Counted from the first letter of the stretch, positions 36,201 to 47,554 are shown. The stretch: DNA of 64,000 nucleotides from Thereva unica (GCA_949987705.1 OX465281.1:140478876-140542875), one strand, 5' to 3'. Notes: generated by a model from the letters alone, not told the origin. Made by a program: numbers and translations.

Positions 36201-37143
36201 GGGCGATTCTCCAGAACCTTTAACCTGAGCTAATTGGAAAAATGAAATTTCAAATTGATAGCACAACCGTGCCATGATATTTTTTGTGTTTCTTATTTCA
36301 TAAATAAATGTTTTCTGATGTAGAACATTAAAAAATTCAATGCGCATTTTTTTTACGACATGGTTGTATTGACATGGTTACAATTTTGACATCAAATTTG
36401 ACATGGTTACAATTTTGACATTCGCTTAAATTACTTTTTTTTAAGATTCATGAAACAATTTAAGTGAAGGAAACGTTACATATGATTTAATTAGTTACAA
36501 TACGTCATAAGAAATTTTACGGGGATGAATTTAATGTAATATGAGCAAATTAATTGCAGTTACAACTTTGACATTTAAATGTAACCTACGTTCATGTTAC
36601 CCAGTTTTGCCCAAAAATCAACCGATTTCAACTTATTTTTGTCACAAAATGTATGCACATGTTCGTTAGTGTCTGAACAATAAGTGCATTTAAAAAAAAT
36701 TATGATAAAATGAGACAATTCGGAGTACTTCGACTTACCATGCGGGTTACAACTTTGACGTCAAAACCTAGGGACAAACTTCAGAGTTGTTTTTTGGAAA
36801 ATATAGCGATTTGACACTGCACCGAACACAACTGCATTTTTCCTTAAGAGTTAAACTACAACTTTTCACTTTTCATTATTTGTTTCAACGCTTCCTATCA
36901 CAAATATAAATAGTTTTTCATTCAGATTAGCGCTAAAGACAGGCCGAAAAGTGACAGGTAACGGAACATTTTTTCAAATTTTATTGCAATATATCGTTTT
37001 AAATGACTTCGTACTTATATCTTATTGTTCATTAATAGTTTCTTAACATTATTGATAGCTTCTTTTATTTTTAATCTTCTTATAAAAATTGTTAGTCATA
37101 AAAATTTCGAAGCGACAAGCAGGTTAAAGGTTCTGGAGAATCG

Positions 37144-37146
<3 letters not shown>
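36201..37146. mobile_element. 946-bp TIR element in TA tract
   Basis: Left GGGCGATTCTCCAGAACCTT and right AAGGTTCTGGAGAATCGGCC give a ~27-bp TIR with one mismatch near the end. (TA)n flanks both sides. The interior has no open frame of note. A short direct repeat (GACATGGTTACAATTTTGAC) occurs at about 36371-36421. Confidence 0.8.

Positions 37147-37222
<76 letters not shown>
37147..37222. repeat. (TA)n tract
   Basis: Pure TA repeat of about 76 bp between two TIR elements. Confidence 0.95.
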
Positions 37223-37224
<2 letters not shown>

Positions 37225-38506
37225 GACATTCCACGTCAAATCGGACAAAATTTTTCGACCCCCCTCCGTTTTGGCTGAAATTTTTCAGGGACTTTGGGCA
37301 ACTATTTAAGGCCACAAACAAATTTTTTTTAGAATTTTTTCGACAATATATTGACAGTAAAAATTAAATGCGATTTTTAGGGATTTTTATGAATTTTGAT
37401 TTTCTTTCTCGATTTTGGCTCTATATCTTTCGTTGGGGTCGACGTTTTTGATAGGTTTTACATGTTTTCAGGTCAGAGGGGTTGTTTACAAACAAATTTG
37501 CTGAAAAACATAAACATATTTTCGAATTCAAGGTCAAAAGTTAAAAAAATAGTAAAAAAATTTAAAATTCAATTTCTCAAATACCCCATCTCGAAAATGG
37601 ACGTTTTTGGTGTCAAAATGTTCGGGAGAAGTCACTCTAACACCTCGATCAAAAATCTCGATGGGCCCTTAAGGACTTCGAAAGTTATGAGTATTTGTTT
37701 ATAATCTTTAATTTTTTACGATATTTATTGAATTCTTTGCCCTGGATATAGTTGAACCGTCATCAATTTTCACCAAAACTTGTTTAAAGGGTTATTTTTG
37801 GCGGCTGATTACGAATCTGCAGCCAGATTTTGAAAATTCAAAATGGCAGCCAAGATGGCGGTCCAAAATTCATTTCATGGAAAGAGGTTCATTTTTTTGA
37901 ATATCTGACCACAGATTCGTAATCAGCCGCCAAAAATAACCCTTTATACAAGTTTTGATGAAAATTGATGACGTTTCAACTATATCCAGGGCAAAGAATT
38001 CAATAAATATCGTAAAAAATTAAAGATTATAAACAAATACTCATAACTTTCGAAATCCTGAAGAGCCCATCGAGATTTTTGATCGAGGTGTTAGAGTGAC
38101 TTCTCCCGAACATTTTGACACCAAAAACGTCCATTTTCGAGATGGGGTATTTGAGAAATTGAATTTTTAAGTTTTTTACTATTTTTTGACCTTTTGACCT
38201 TGAATTCGAAAATATGTTTATGTTTTTCAGCAAAATTGTTTGTAAACAACCCCTCTGACCTGAAAACATGTAAAACCTATCAAAAACGTCGACCGCAACG
38301 AAAGATATAGAGCCAAAATCGAGAAAGAAAGTCAAAATTCATAAAAATCCCTAAAAATCGCATTTAATTTTTACTGTCAATATATTGTCGAAAAAATTCT
38401 AAAAAAAATTTGTTTGTGGCCTTAAATAGTTGCCCAAAGTCCCTGAAAAATTTCAGCCAAAACGGAGGGGGGTCGAAAAATTTTGTCCGATTTGACATGG
38501 AATGTC

Positions 38507-38508
<2 letters not shown>
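37223..38508. mobile_element. 1.29-kb near-perfect palindromic element
   Basis: Starts GGGACATTCCACGTCAAATC and ends GATTTGACATGGAATGTCCC. The arms (37223 to about 37830 and about 37915 to 38508) are near-identical inverted copies about 600 bp long, around an ~85-bp spacer containing CAAAATGGCAGCCAAGATGG. TA tracts flank it. The mirror-image frames at 37396-37704 (+) and 38027-38335 (-) are two arms of one sequence, not two genes. A transcript across it would form a very long hairpin. Confidence 0.9.
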
Positions 38509-38561
<53 letters not shown>

Positions 38562-40040
38562 CAGTGGTGGACATATTTTTAGGGACACCAAATTAAATTT
38601 TAGATTTAATGAGGTTTAATAAACTTCATTGACTGATACAGTGCAGACATCTGTCGGTAAGTAGTATTACTATGTGTTCTTCAAAAGTACGTTGTTGGTG
38701 CGACTGTAAATCACGAGATTTTTTGGTGATTCCCCGCTTTTGCTTTCCATTGTCAAAATAAGCTGGTCATATTTATAGGGCCACTGTGTCTCTTTAGTAT
38801 TATTTGCGAAAAATCATAATATTTTCAGCATATTTTGTGTTTTTAATATTCGAATATAATTCTTGTGATCATTTACTGAACGTAAGGAAAAGTGTGTGGT
38901 AATATTAATAGTGTTATTCTAATAGTTAATCGTTTTAGTAAAAAATGGGACGTGGAGCGAAAAATTGTTCAGACGACGACGATTTAAATCCTCCAAGGAC
39001 ATCAAAAACGATCTTGGCCTTACTGTTAGTGCTCGCACCATTCGTAGACGTCTGGAGGAGCAGAATCTTTTCGGTAGAATAGCGGTTAAAGTCCCATATT
39101 TAAGTAAAAAAAATATAACGAGCAGACTAAAATTTGCCAAAGAGCATGAGGATTGGGTAGGCGAGGAGAATATCAAAAAATGGAGAAATATTCTTTGGAG
39201 TGACGAATCCAAAGTGAATTTATTTGGATCAGACGGAAAAAATTATGTTAGAAGGCCTCCAAACAAACAGATAGACCCAAAGTACACGAAGAAAACAGTC
39301 AAGCATGGAGGCGGAAATATTAAAGTGTGGGCATGCTTTTCTTATTTCGGTGTTGGACCAATATTTCATATAGACCAAAATATGGATGCCCGGTACTATG
39401 TGGAGAAAATTTTGAATGGTGTAATGCTTCCATATGCTGAAGAAAATATGCCTCTTCGGTGGGTTTATCAACAAGACAATGATCCGAAGCACACCTCCAA
39501 GCTGGCAAAGGAATTTTTTAGAGCAAACAACATCAATGTCATGGGGTGGCCTGCACAGTCCCCAGATCTAAATCCAATTGAAAATCTGTGGAAGGATGTA
39601 AAGGAAGCTGTGGCCAAGGAAAACTCCAAAAATATGAGGGAGTTGTGGTGTGCGGTCGAAAAAGCGTGGAAGTCTATTCCTGTTGAACGATGCCAAAGGT
39701 TGGTGGATTCAATGCCTAGACGTTGCCTGGCTGTGATCAAAAATAAAGGACAGACAACAAAATATTAAAACACAAACATAACTTGCAAGTTTTAGAGAAT
39801 TTTGTACAAGAAAAAAGACTGTCCCTATTAATATGACCAGATAGTATTATTCTTTTTATGATAATTAAGGACGAACCAATATTTTGAGTTTTATTTTTTG
39901 TATTATATTTACATTATCTTAGATCATGAATTCTGTAAAATGAATTTTATGACAATAAATCAGGTGTTATTGCTTGTTTATAAGGCTTTTTTGTAATTTT
40001 TGCAGACGTTTTGCAGGTGTCCCTAAAAATATGTCCACCA

Positions 40041-40043
<3 letters not shown>
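38562..40043 (+). mobile_element. Tc1/mariner transposon
   Basis: TIRs CAGTGGTGGACATATTTTTA at the left and TAAAAATATGTCCACCACTG at the right, flanked by TA (38560-38561 and 40044-40045) within TA tracts. 1482 bp, the usual size of an autonomous element. It carries a transposase whose N-terminus is damaged. Confidence 0.93.
38945..39768 (+). pseudogene. Tc1 family DD34E transposase, N-terminally damaged
   Basis: A start codon at 38945 gives MGRGAKN in one frame, but the rest of the protein is in another (open from before 38965 to 39768, about 268 codons). A typical Tc1 transposase is about 340 residues, so much of the first helix-turn-helix is missing. Present: the second HTH (FKSSKDIKNDLGLTVSARTI, RRRL), the GSDG-preceding Asp in LWSDESKVNLF, Asp in VYQQDNDPKHTS and Glu in PDLNPIENLW. 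The last two are separated by 34 residues, so the class is DD34E. All three catalytic residues remain. The protein would cut and paste the element at TA sites if the DNA-binding part were intact. Confidence 0.9.
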
Positions 40044-40096
<53 letters not shown>

Positions 40097-40098
<2 letters not shown>

Positions 40099-40570
40099 TA
40101 TGGGTGGGGGGGGAAATCGTAACGGTTTAGCCGCTAGGGCGTTTTGAAGTTTTTTTGCTAGAGTTTTACATATCACCCTGTATTTTTGTAACCGTGTAAC
40201 CCATTTTCATGATTATGGTACCGGTGTACGCAGAATTCCCCCACCACCATTGTCCAAACTTTTTAATTTTGGAAAAAAAGTTTAGGTTTATCACGTATTT
40301 TTTGGAGAAAAAGGTGGTTTTATTTGAAATTTTAGTGAAAAAAATACAAAATTTTGACTTTGGCTACTCATAACTCCAAAAGTTTATAAGATAGGACCAT
40401 TATTTTTACCGTCGTAGATAGGTGGGGGAATTCTGCGTACACCGGTACCATAATCATGAAAATGGGTTACACGGTTACAAAAATACAGGGTGCTATGTAA
40501 AACTCTAGCAAAAAAACTTCAAAACGCCCTAGCGGCTAAACCGTTACGATTCCCCCCCCCACCCATACGA
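40097..40570. mobile_element. 474-bp palindromic TIR element
   Basis: Left CGTATGGGTGGGGGGGGAAA and right TTCCCCCCCCACCCATACGA begin inverted arms of about 150 bp (shared inner block GGTACCGGTGTACGCAGAATTC). The spacer near 40260-40410 carries AAAGTTTAGG and TTTTGACTTTGG. A TA tract lies on the left. At 40620-40635, GTGGGACACCCTG next to the following TA tract looks like one end of a further mariner-type element. Confidence 0.8.
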
Positions 40571-40634
40571 TTTTTTGTTCGTCTATCCAAGACCTATCCA
40601 CAGCCGGCCGCTTTGTAAGTTTATGTGGGACACC

Positions 40635-40635
<1 letters not shown>

Positions 40636-40708
<73 letters not shown>
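40636..40708. repeat. (TA)n tract
   Basis: TA repeat ending the chain of TA-flanked insertions. Confidence 0.95.
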
Positions 40709-40712
<4 letters not shown>

Positions 40713-40865
40713 AAAACCAAATTAGTTTTCAAACACAACGTAAAATGTCACGTTTTTATGTCAGAATAGAAGTTGCCGTTGCAATTTCGTTCGACATTAA
40801 CTGCGCCGTCCAACTTTGACATAAATCGCAGTTGCAGTCGGCCGTCACAGTCGCAATTCTGTTTT

Positions 40866-41241
40866 GACCTTTAGATACCAACCATATTTCAGCGGAAATA
40901 TAGTCTTACAACCTTTGGATGAGATTAACTTAGAACCGAAAGTTGAAACTTCTGTGAAGATAGAAAAAGTAATTTTGACTGTGATAACATTGAACAAGAG
41001 AAACCAACCGCTACGAAGACGTCGTCATCTTTAATTTGGTTTATTTACAACAAAATATAAGGTATCGACATAAAATGCATTATTAAAAAAATCGAAAATA
41101 TAAAATATGCACAATACAAATAAAAAAAAAAAATACAAAACAAACATACACAACAGAACATAAAATATTTAGTTATGCTTTAATTTATTAATATACAATA
41201 ATTCTAAGTATCGTTAGTAATAATTTTGATCTTATTTATAA
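40866..41241. other. AT-rich sequence, nothing recognised
   Basis: No coding or repeat structure seen between the TIR end and the next Helitron. Confidence 0.5.
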
Positions 41242-42661
41242 CTAGCATAAAACCCGCGTGCCTTGCAACGCCTTTAAATAAAAACTGTTTATTATGTGCA
41301 CTGTTTTCCTTGAAAAAAACAAACAAAAAAGTCAGTTGTTATTATCCCTAAAAAAGGTTTATAATAGAGCATTTTTTTAATAAACATGGTAAACAAATTG
41401 CTGCGTATATCACCTCTGCTCAACAAATCTGCAAGTTTTGAAGCAGAGATTGGTGTGTATATGTCATCAAGAGAAGTGACAAAGGAATCCTAAATAAAGT
41501 GAATTTTGAGTCATTCATTTCCACGTGATTATAGGGATGCACTGTCAAAATTTCAGCCCTTCAGTCCCAGCGGTTTGGGTTAACTCCATTTCACCCCTTT
41601 AGGGGATGAATTTCGAAAAATCGATTTATAGTGGATGTCCACGTCATTATAGGGATGCACTGTCAAAATTTCAGCCCTATAGCTCCAGCGGTTTTGGGTT
41701 GACCCCATTTCACCCCCTTATGGGATGAGTTTCGAAAAATCGCTTCTTAGTGGATGTCCACGCCATTATAGGGATGCACTTTCAAAATTTCAGCCCTATA
41801 GCTCCAGCGGTTTGGTAAACCCCATTTCACCCCCTTAGGGGATGAATTTCGAAAAATCGCTTCTTAGTGGATGTGCACGTCATTATAGGGATGCACTGTC
41901 AAAATTTCAGCCCTATAGCTCAGGCGGTTTGGGTAAACCCCATTTCCCCCTTTGGGGAACGAATTTCGAAAAATCGCTTGCTAGTGGATGTTCACGTCAT
42001 TATTGGGATTCGCTGTCAAAATTTCAGCCCTATAGCTCCAGCGGTTTTGGGTTGACCCCATTTCACCCCCTTATGGGATGAATTTCGCAAAATCGCTTGT
42101 TAGTGGATGTCCACGTCATTATATGGATACACTGTCAAAATTTCAGCCCTATAGCTCCAGCGGTTTTGGGTTGACCCCATTTCACCCCCTTATGGGATGA
42201 ATTTCGCAAAATCGCTTGTTAGTGGATGTCCACGTCATTATAGGGATGCACTGTCAAAATTTCAGCCCTATAGCTCCAGCGGTTTTGGGTTGACCGCATT
42301 TCACCCCCTTATGGGATGAATTTAGCAAAATCGCCTTTCTGAGATTTGAAACAAATAATTTTAAACCAGAATTGTCTAATCTTTCAATTGGTTGGCATTA
42401 ATAATGTTCTACGATATACATTAGCCGATATACCAGGCGTAGAGCGTAAAAAATGGTGACAAATCGTACTAATTAATTAATTAAAAAAAACTAATCAAAA
42501 TAGCGAAAAACGGAAACTTACTTCCACCTTCTGGGGTATCCATGCATCTACAAATAAAAATTTCAGATTTCTATCTCTTCTAGTTTGGCTACAATGCGTG
42601 ACGGTACGCACAAGCAGACACACAGACTTACAAGACACACACTTTCTTTTATTAATATAGA
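41242..42661 (-). mobile_element. Helitron of a second family (minus orientation)
   Basis: On the minus strand it starts TCTATATTAATAAAAG (42661) and ends GGGTTTTATGCTAG (41242), with A and T outside and no target duplication. The core is a tandem array of 118-bp repeats. No Rep-helicase is encoded, so it is non-autonomous. Confidence 0.8.
41521..42340. repeat. 118-bp tandem repeats
   Basis: Seven copies starting at about 41521, 41640, 41758, 41876, 41993, 42111 and 42229. Each contains CACGTCATTATAGGGATGCA, CTGTCAAAATTTCAGCCCTA, then TAGCTCCAGCGGTTT and GGGATGAATTTCG. The sequence is unrelated to the 128-bp satellite. Confidence 0.9.
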
Positions 42662-43229
42662 TTGTTTGTAAATTTGTTTTTCTCCTTGTTGGGAAATTTT
42701 TTTTCTTGTTGTTTCCAGGCAATTTGTTCTCCGTTAAATTGAACCAGTTATTTGTGATATCTTGTGTAAAAAAACGACACGTTTTTCAGATTAATGTTTT
42801 GGAAGTTGAGTATATTTTAAAATTTAATATTTATAATGATTAACTCAATGTGCTAGATTTTTTTTTGGGAATGGTTGGGGCGGAATTTATTTCTTCTCAG
42901 AGTTCTTAGGTGGTGTATTTCCTTGTCAGGTGATGGTTATCCATACTGTCAACTGGCAAGGGAACGGACTACAATGACACGGTTCAGGCGATGCCCGAAG
43001 GATGATTGGAACCGGCCACACACCCCACGACCCCAACCGGCGAGCTAGTGAGCTCCGTGTGGCCGGCAGCAATCCCCCTAACAAAAGGCGCGGCGATTGG
43101 GGAGGATACGAGTTCTGATTTGTTTTATGTCTGGGAGTGCGCTCTTGGTCAGGCTTTTCCGGGCATCTGGCTAAGTAGGGCAATACCTCGCATAAATGGC
43201 GCCCATTGCATACTTGCGCCATTATGCTG
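42662..43229. other. Intergenic, GC-richer island without known gene
   Basis: 42662-42925 shows nothing. 42926-43229 is clearly more GC-rich (for example GGTTCAGGCGATGCCCGAAG and CCGGCCACACACCCCACG) and is open in both directions. I cannot assign it. It probably belongs to the RTE-type element next door. Confidence 0.3.
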
Positions 43230-43640
43230 TTACAACAGGCGCACGGTAATAATCCTCTCAGAAACTTGTGACCAGCTAATGAGGCTGGACCTGGCTTCTT
43301 TGGCGAGTATTACGCCAACGCCACTCCTACGGCTTTCAGTTTCGTTTCTACCAGAATATAAGAAGGATTCACCGTTTGGGCAGATATGTTCCCCTGCATC
43401 GGGCCATCTGGTCTCGCTAAGTCCCATGATCTTGGTTTTATATCGATTCATCTCGTTGAGGACTTCATCCAGCCGTCCCTCAGCAAGCAGTGTTCTCACA
43501 TTCCATGATCCGATTCGTGTCCTTGTTCGAAAAGCAAAGGTCGTCGTGTTGTCCATCCGGTTCCGAGGCATTGTTTGCCGGAAACTCTCGTGTGTCCAAA
43601 CTGTCAAAGAAGCAAAACAAAGAAAAGCTATAGCAGTCAC
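43230..43640 (-). pseudogene. RTE-type LINE endonuclease N-terminus
   Basis: The minus-strand frame reads RIGSWNVRTLLAEGRLDEVL, KIMGLSETRWPDAGEHI and SRRSGVGVILAKEA, the start of an apurinic-type endonuclease (Asn in SWNVRT, Glu in SETRW). It ends with a stop right after SERIITVRLL. This looks like the part missing from the RTE element at 14132-16900. No other domain is present. Confidence 0.8.
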
Positions 43641-43754
43641 ACAGCTGATAGTAGGGTTTGTCCGGTTTTATTAAGGCAAATTGATTTCGTTTGCGACAGA
43701 ACTAGTTATACAGTAAAAGACATATAAATAGTACACATCAAAGTAAATATAAAT

Positions 43755-44950
43755 ATGTTAGAAGAAGGCAATCATATAAATTTGTTATTCCTAAATATTC
43801 GAAGTTTGAGAAACAAATTGCATGAATTACAAGCATTATCAGCTAAACATCAAGAGGTACAGATAATGGTTATAAATGAGACTTGGCTCTATTCAGATGA
43901 AACTCGCTACTTTAACTTGCAGGGGTTTTCAGCTGAATTCAATTGTAGGGATAGCTCTAGAGCTGGTTGTTCTGCTATTTATGTTAAAATTGGCCTAGAC
44001 TACAGAGTAGTTTTTAACGGCGATGGCGATATGTATAATACATACTATTGTAATCGAAATAAAAACTCTTGATGGAAAAACTCTGAATATTATGACTAAT
44101 TACAGACCACCAAATGTTAACACTACGGACTTTATTCAATACTTGAAAAACAAACTTGACCTCTACAAGGAACTAATGTTTATAGGTGATACTAACATCG
44201 ACTTACTAAGATATGATAACATGGTAAATATATTAAGTAACATGACATCTGCTAACAACTACAGAATACTAAACAAAATTGAAACAGAACATTATACCAG
44301 GCAAGATAAAAATACGCACACAATCATTGAGCGAGTTTACACGGGTGCATCAAATAATTAAATTAAATTTGATGCAGCGGTGTCCCTGACAATTAAAATA
44401 ATCCGCTGCATTAATTTAGTTTACAGAACTTATTTGATGCACTGCCGTGTAAACAGTTGAGTGCATTAAATTGACATTTCAAGAAGAGCATATATTTTCA
44501 CTAAAAGTGTTTTTAAAATTAAAAATGGAAATGGAATTACAAATGGAATCGCGGACGAGGCGCGGTTCCAATTGGACAAATCTAGAAACAAAATTATCTG
44601 TAAAGAAATAAATATTTGCACAATCATGGACACAAAATCGGTGCATCCCCGCATTAAAAAAATTTGGTTGAATATTTAATCACCGAACTAAAAGTGACAG
44701 CTAATCACATACCGTGTAAACGACACGGCTTAATGCAGTGTGAATCAAATTAATTATTTGATGAACCCGTGTAAACTCGCTCATTGATCACTGTATTACA
44801 GACCTTCCTCAATGCCACACAATTCAGACTTACTTACAAACGACTGCGATATCAGACCACCGCTACATGATAGTTCACATCTCCAAAAACAATGTAACCA
44901 AGAAACCTATGGCCACGTCGAAAATTACATTAAAAAGTAAAGGAAAGTAT
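43755..44950 (+). pseudogene. LINE endonuclease fragment split by a MITE
   Basis: 43755-44072 reads INLLFLNIRSLRNKLHELQ and MVINETWLYSDET (endonuclease Asn and Glu). A frameshift leads to 44080-44330 with TNYRPPNVNT and MFIGDTNIDLL. The MITE at 44331-44780 follows, then the frame resumes with CITDLPQC and TTAISDHRYMIVHI, including the SDH motif. The fragment ends at 44950, where the Gypsy LTR was inserted. Distinct from the LINEs at 259-1620 and 17200-24231. Confidence 0.8.
44331..44780. mobile_element. 450-bp MITE with TCATTGA duplication
   Basis: TIRs GCGAGTTTACACGGGTGCAT and ATGAACCCGTGTAAACTCGC, flanked by TCATTGA at 44324-44330 and 44781-44787. Because TIR and flank overlap in a palindrome, the duplication could be shorter. 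A small direct motif (GATGCA) occurs internally. No transposase. Confidence 0.85.
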
Positions 44951-45914
44951 TGTGATGATTTATGCGCCATCTGTCCGTTAAAAAGCTGAATCAACGATTG
45001 TCGTTAACGACTGTGGTTGTTGTCTGAACTAATGATTTATGTACTAAACTAAAATTGGAACGCGCGATAAGTGAAGACAACTTCAAGCTTCTGGACGAAA
45101 AGAAAAGAACATACCACTAGGCTCGAGAAAAGGGACGAAGCTTCCAGAAGTTAGATAAAGGTGGAGCTGGATATAAAAGCGGCTTGCAGGCACTGAGAGA
45201 GTCAGTTTAGATTTGAAAGGCGATAAAAGTGTTCTAAAGTGAGAACAGTGAAAAGTGGTGATTTAAAAAGAGAATTATAAAGCGATAGATAGAATTTAAT
45301 AGTGCGAGTTATTAAAGTGAAAGTGATTATAGTGAACTGTAATGCCTAATCTCCAATGGCAAAACCAACCACGAACCAACCAACCAAAATGCTGCTTCCT
45401 ATTCCTTCTTATTGTAAATTGAATTATATGTCTCGCTCGTGTTTTGGTCGACATGGGTTAACTTTCCGTATGTGTTAGTTAAACCATTTGAGTTGCCACA
45501 TGATATTCAGCAACAATTTAGTACAAAAAATTTCAAAAATCAAGTCAAAAATTACGTTAAACTGTAATTACAAATAAATATGACAAATAAAATCGTGAAA
45601 ATGTCAATTAATTGAAACTGACATTTCACATAAATGACGTTAATTGTATTTGCAATATCCCGCCAAAAAATTTGTCAACAGAAAAGTCTAATCTAGTAAT
45701 AATAATAACAAAACAGACATTTCTCACAATTCACATCTACAGTGATAGAAATGTGTGTGAACACATTTTGTAAGCTAATTCAGCCAACTGGTTCGTGGTT
45801 GGTTTTGCCATTGGAGATTAGGCATAAGAATTGTGTTTGTGATTAAATTGTGTTTTGATTTGTAATAAATTCCTTAATTAATCCTACGAATCCGTTAAAC
45901 CGTAAAACGTAACA
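44951..45914 (+). repeat. 5' LTR, interrupted by a MITE
   Basis: TGTGATGATTTATGCGCC to CGTAACA. Contains GGATATAAAAGCGGC (TATA box) near 45170 and, after it, an AGTCAGTTTAG initiator-like stretch. Without the MITE it is about 480 bp and matches the solo LTR at 16203-16708. The primer-binding site TGGTGTCAGAAGTGGG follows at 45917. Confidence 0.9.
45343..45824. mobile_element. 482-bp MITE in the 5' LTR
   Basis: TIRs TGCCTAATCTCCAATGGC and GCCATTGGAGATTAGGCA, with arms continuing into AAAACCAACCACGAACCA and its complement. Flanked by TAA (45340-45342 and 45825-45827); removing one TAA restores the LTR. A 3-bp TAA duplication fits PIF/Harbinger, but a TA duplication with a longer TIR is also possible. 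Confidence 0.88.
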
Positions 45915-46026
45915 ATTGGTGTCAGAAGTGGGATTAATTAAGAGATAAGTGAAATAAGTGAACTTGAACAATAATTGTGACTGGAATTTGAATTTTGTGC
46001 GTGAAAAATAAGGACTTAATCATAAA

Positions 46027-47206
46027 ATGGGTCGAAAGTTAGTGGATTTGCGCACTGTGGAGTTGAAAAGAGAATTAAGTAAACGGTCGTTGTCCACGGT
46101 GGGGGCTAAAAATTCCCTAACAGCCCTGCTTCGAGAAGCTATGGTGAACGAGGGTAAGGATCCTGAAACGTATATGTTTGAAGGCCAGGTAGAAGCAGAG
46201 CCAGAAGAAGCGACAGTGAGTATGGCAGAACTTTTTAAGACATTGATGGTGATGAAGGAAGCGCAAGAACGGTCATCAGCAGAGATGAAGGAAGTTGCAG
46301 CCGAGATGAAAGAAGCGCAAGAACGGTCATCAGCAGAGATGAAGGAAGTGACAGCCGAGATGAAAGAAGCGCAAGAACGGTCATCAGCAGAGATGAAAGA
46401 AGCGACAGCAGATATGAAGGAATTACAAGAACGTTCAACTATAGAGATCAAGGCTGAAGTGATGGCGCTAAAAGACGAACAGAAATTGTTAGCAGTAGCT
46501 CATAGACGCTCGTTAGCAGAGCTCAAAGAGTCTATGGAAGAGCAGAAGAACCAGCTGGAGCAGAAAATCGAATCATTCTCCCTTTCTGTCGACAACAAGC
46601 TAGATAACATGAAAGAAAATGTAAGGAATGATCTGGAAAATCTCGAATCTTCTATCAAGGCAGATGTGATAAATGATCTGGAAAATCTCGAATCCTCCAT
46701 CAAGGCAAATGTAAGGAATGATTTGGAAAAGCTCGAAACTGAACTAGAAACTGTCAGAGCCGACCAGGAAAGGGTAAAAATTCATCACCCAGCGGCAGCA
46801 TCTCACGAAGGCATCGGATTTAGGAAACTACAGCCTCCAACATTTGACGGACAAAGCCCATGGCCTACTTACAACCTTCAATTCGAAGCAGCAGCGGCAG
46901 GTAATTTCTGGACCGAGGAGCAAAAAGCAATGGCCTTAACTTTGTCTAAGGGGTACAGCAGCAGAAATATTGCAGTCAATACCAGCAGAACATTGCAAAA
47001 GCTACGGGTTCTTAGTTCAAGCGCTGGAAATGCGTTACGGCGATCAGCACCTGCAAGAGGTTTATCGACTTCAACTTCGACATAGACTTTAAAAGCTAGG
47101 AGAAATTTTACAACAACTATGCGCCGATATCGAGAGGTTAGTCCATCTGGCTTATCCTAGTTTCGGCCAAGACTACATCAACCAAGTAGCAAGAGAGGCT
47201 TTTCTT
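46027..47206 (+). pseudogene. gag: Gypsy Gag with SAP-like and coiled-coil regions
   Basis: 352 codons from ATG at 46027 before a frameshift. Residues 5-40 (VDLRTVELKRELSKRSLSTV, then KNSLTALLREAM) look like a SAP DNA/RNA-binding motif. Residues about 75-140 contain three and a half copies of an 18-residue heptad-like repeat (AQERSSAEMKE...AEMKE). Residues about 195-240 hold a second repeat (NDLENLESSIKA). The capsid-like part begins LQPPTFDGQSPWPTYNLQFE near residue 265 and then shifts frame. The reading continues to 47206 before the inserted Gypsy. The SAP domain and coiled coil suggest nucleic-acid binding and assembly; that is inference. Confidence 0.75.
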
Positions 47207-47211
47207 AACTC

Positions 47212-47439
47212 TGTGGCGAGCGAACATGGTAGTACGTATGAGCTTTAAAAAACTGATGTGCCACGCTAGCGGAAAATATATGTACTACTTATGAATTTCG
47301 TCATATTAGAAGGGTCAGCGTCCATTTTAGAAGTAAGGAATACGTGTAATTTCTGTGTAATAAATTTTTATTTTGTTTAATATAACCGGACGTTGTTTTA
47401 TAATTGTTTTTACTCAAATACGTTCCCTATAATATCCAT
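47212..47439 (+). repeat. 5' LTR of the inner Gypsy
   Basis: 228 bp beginning TGTGGCGAGCGAACATGG. AATAAA-like signal (TAATAAATTTTTATTTTG) near 47360. Confidence 0.9.
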
Positions 47440-47554
47440 AGTGGTGACCCCGCGTTTAAGTACGAAAAATCGCGATATTGCAGAGAAATACGGCAATAAT
47501 TGGAGCGGGAAAAGACAATTTTGGTAATAAAAATTAATTCACAGCGGTCTCGAA

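Noticed and set aside
37396..38335. Two similar 102-residue proteins on opposite strands
   Set aside because: They are the two arms of one palindrome; no domain and no start context.
41521..42340. CRISPR-like array
   Set aside because: Contiguous 118-bp tandem repeats with no spacers, in a eukaryotic Helitron; no cas genes.
43006..43674. 222-residue plus-strand frame
   Set aside because: It is antisense to the RTE endonuclease frame, which has clear motifs.
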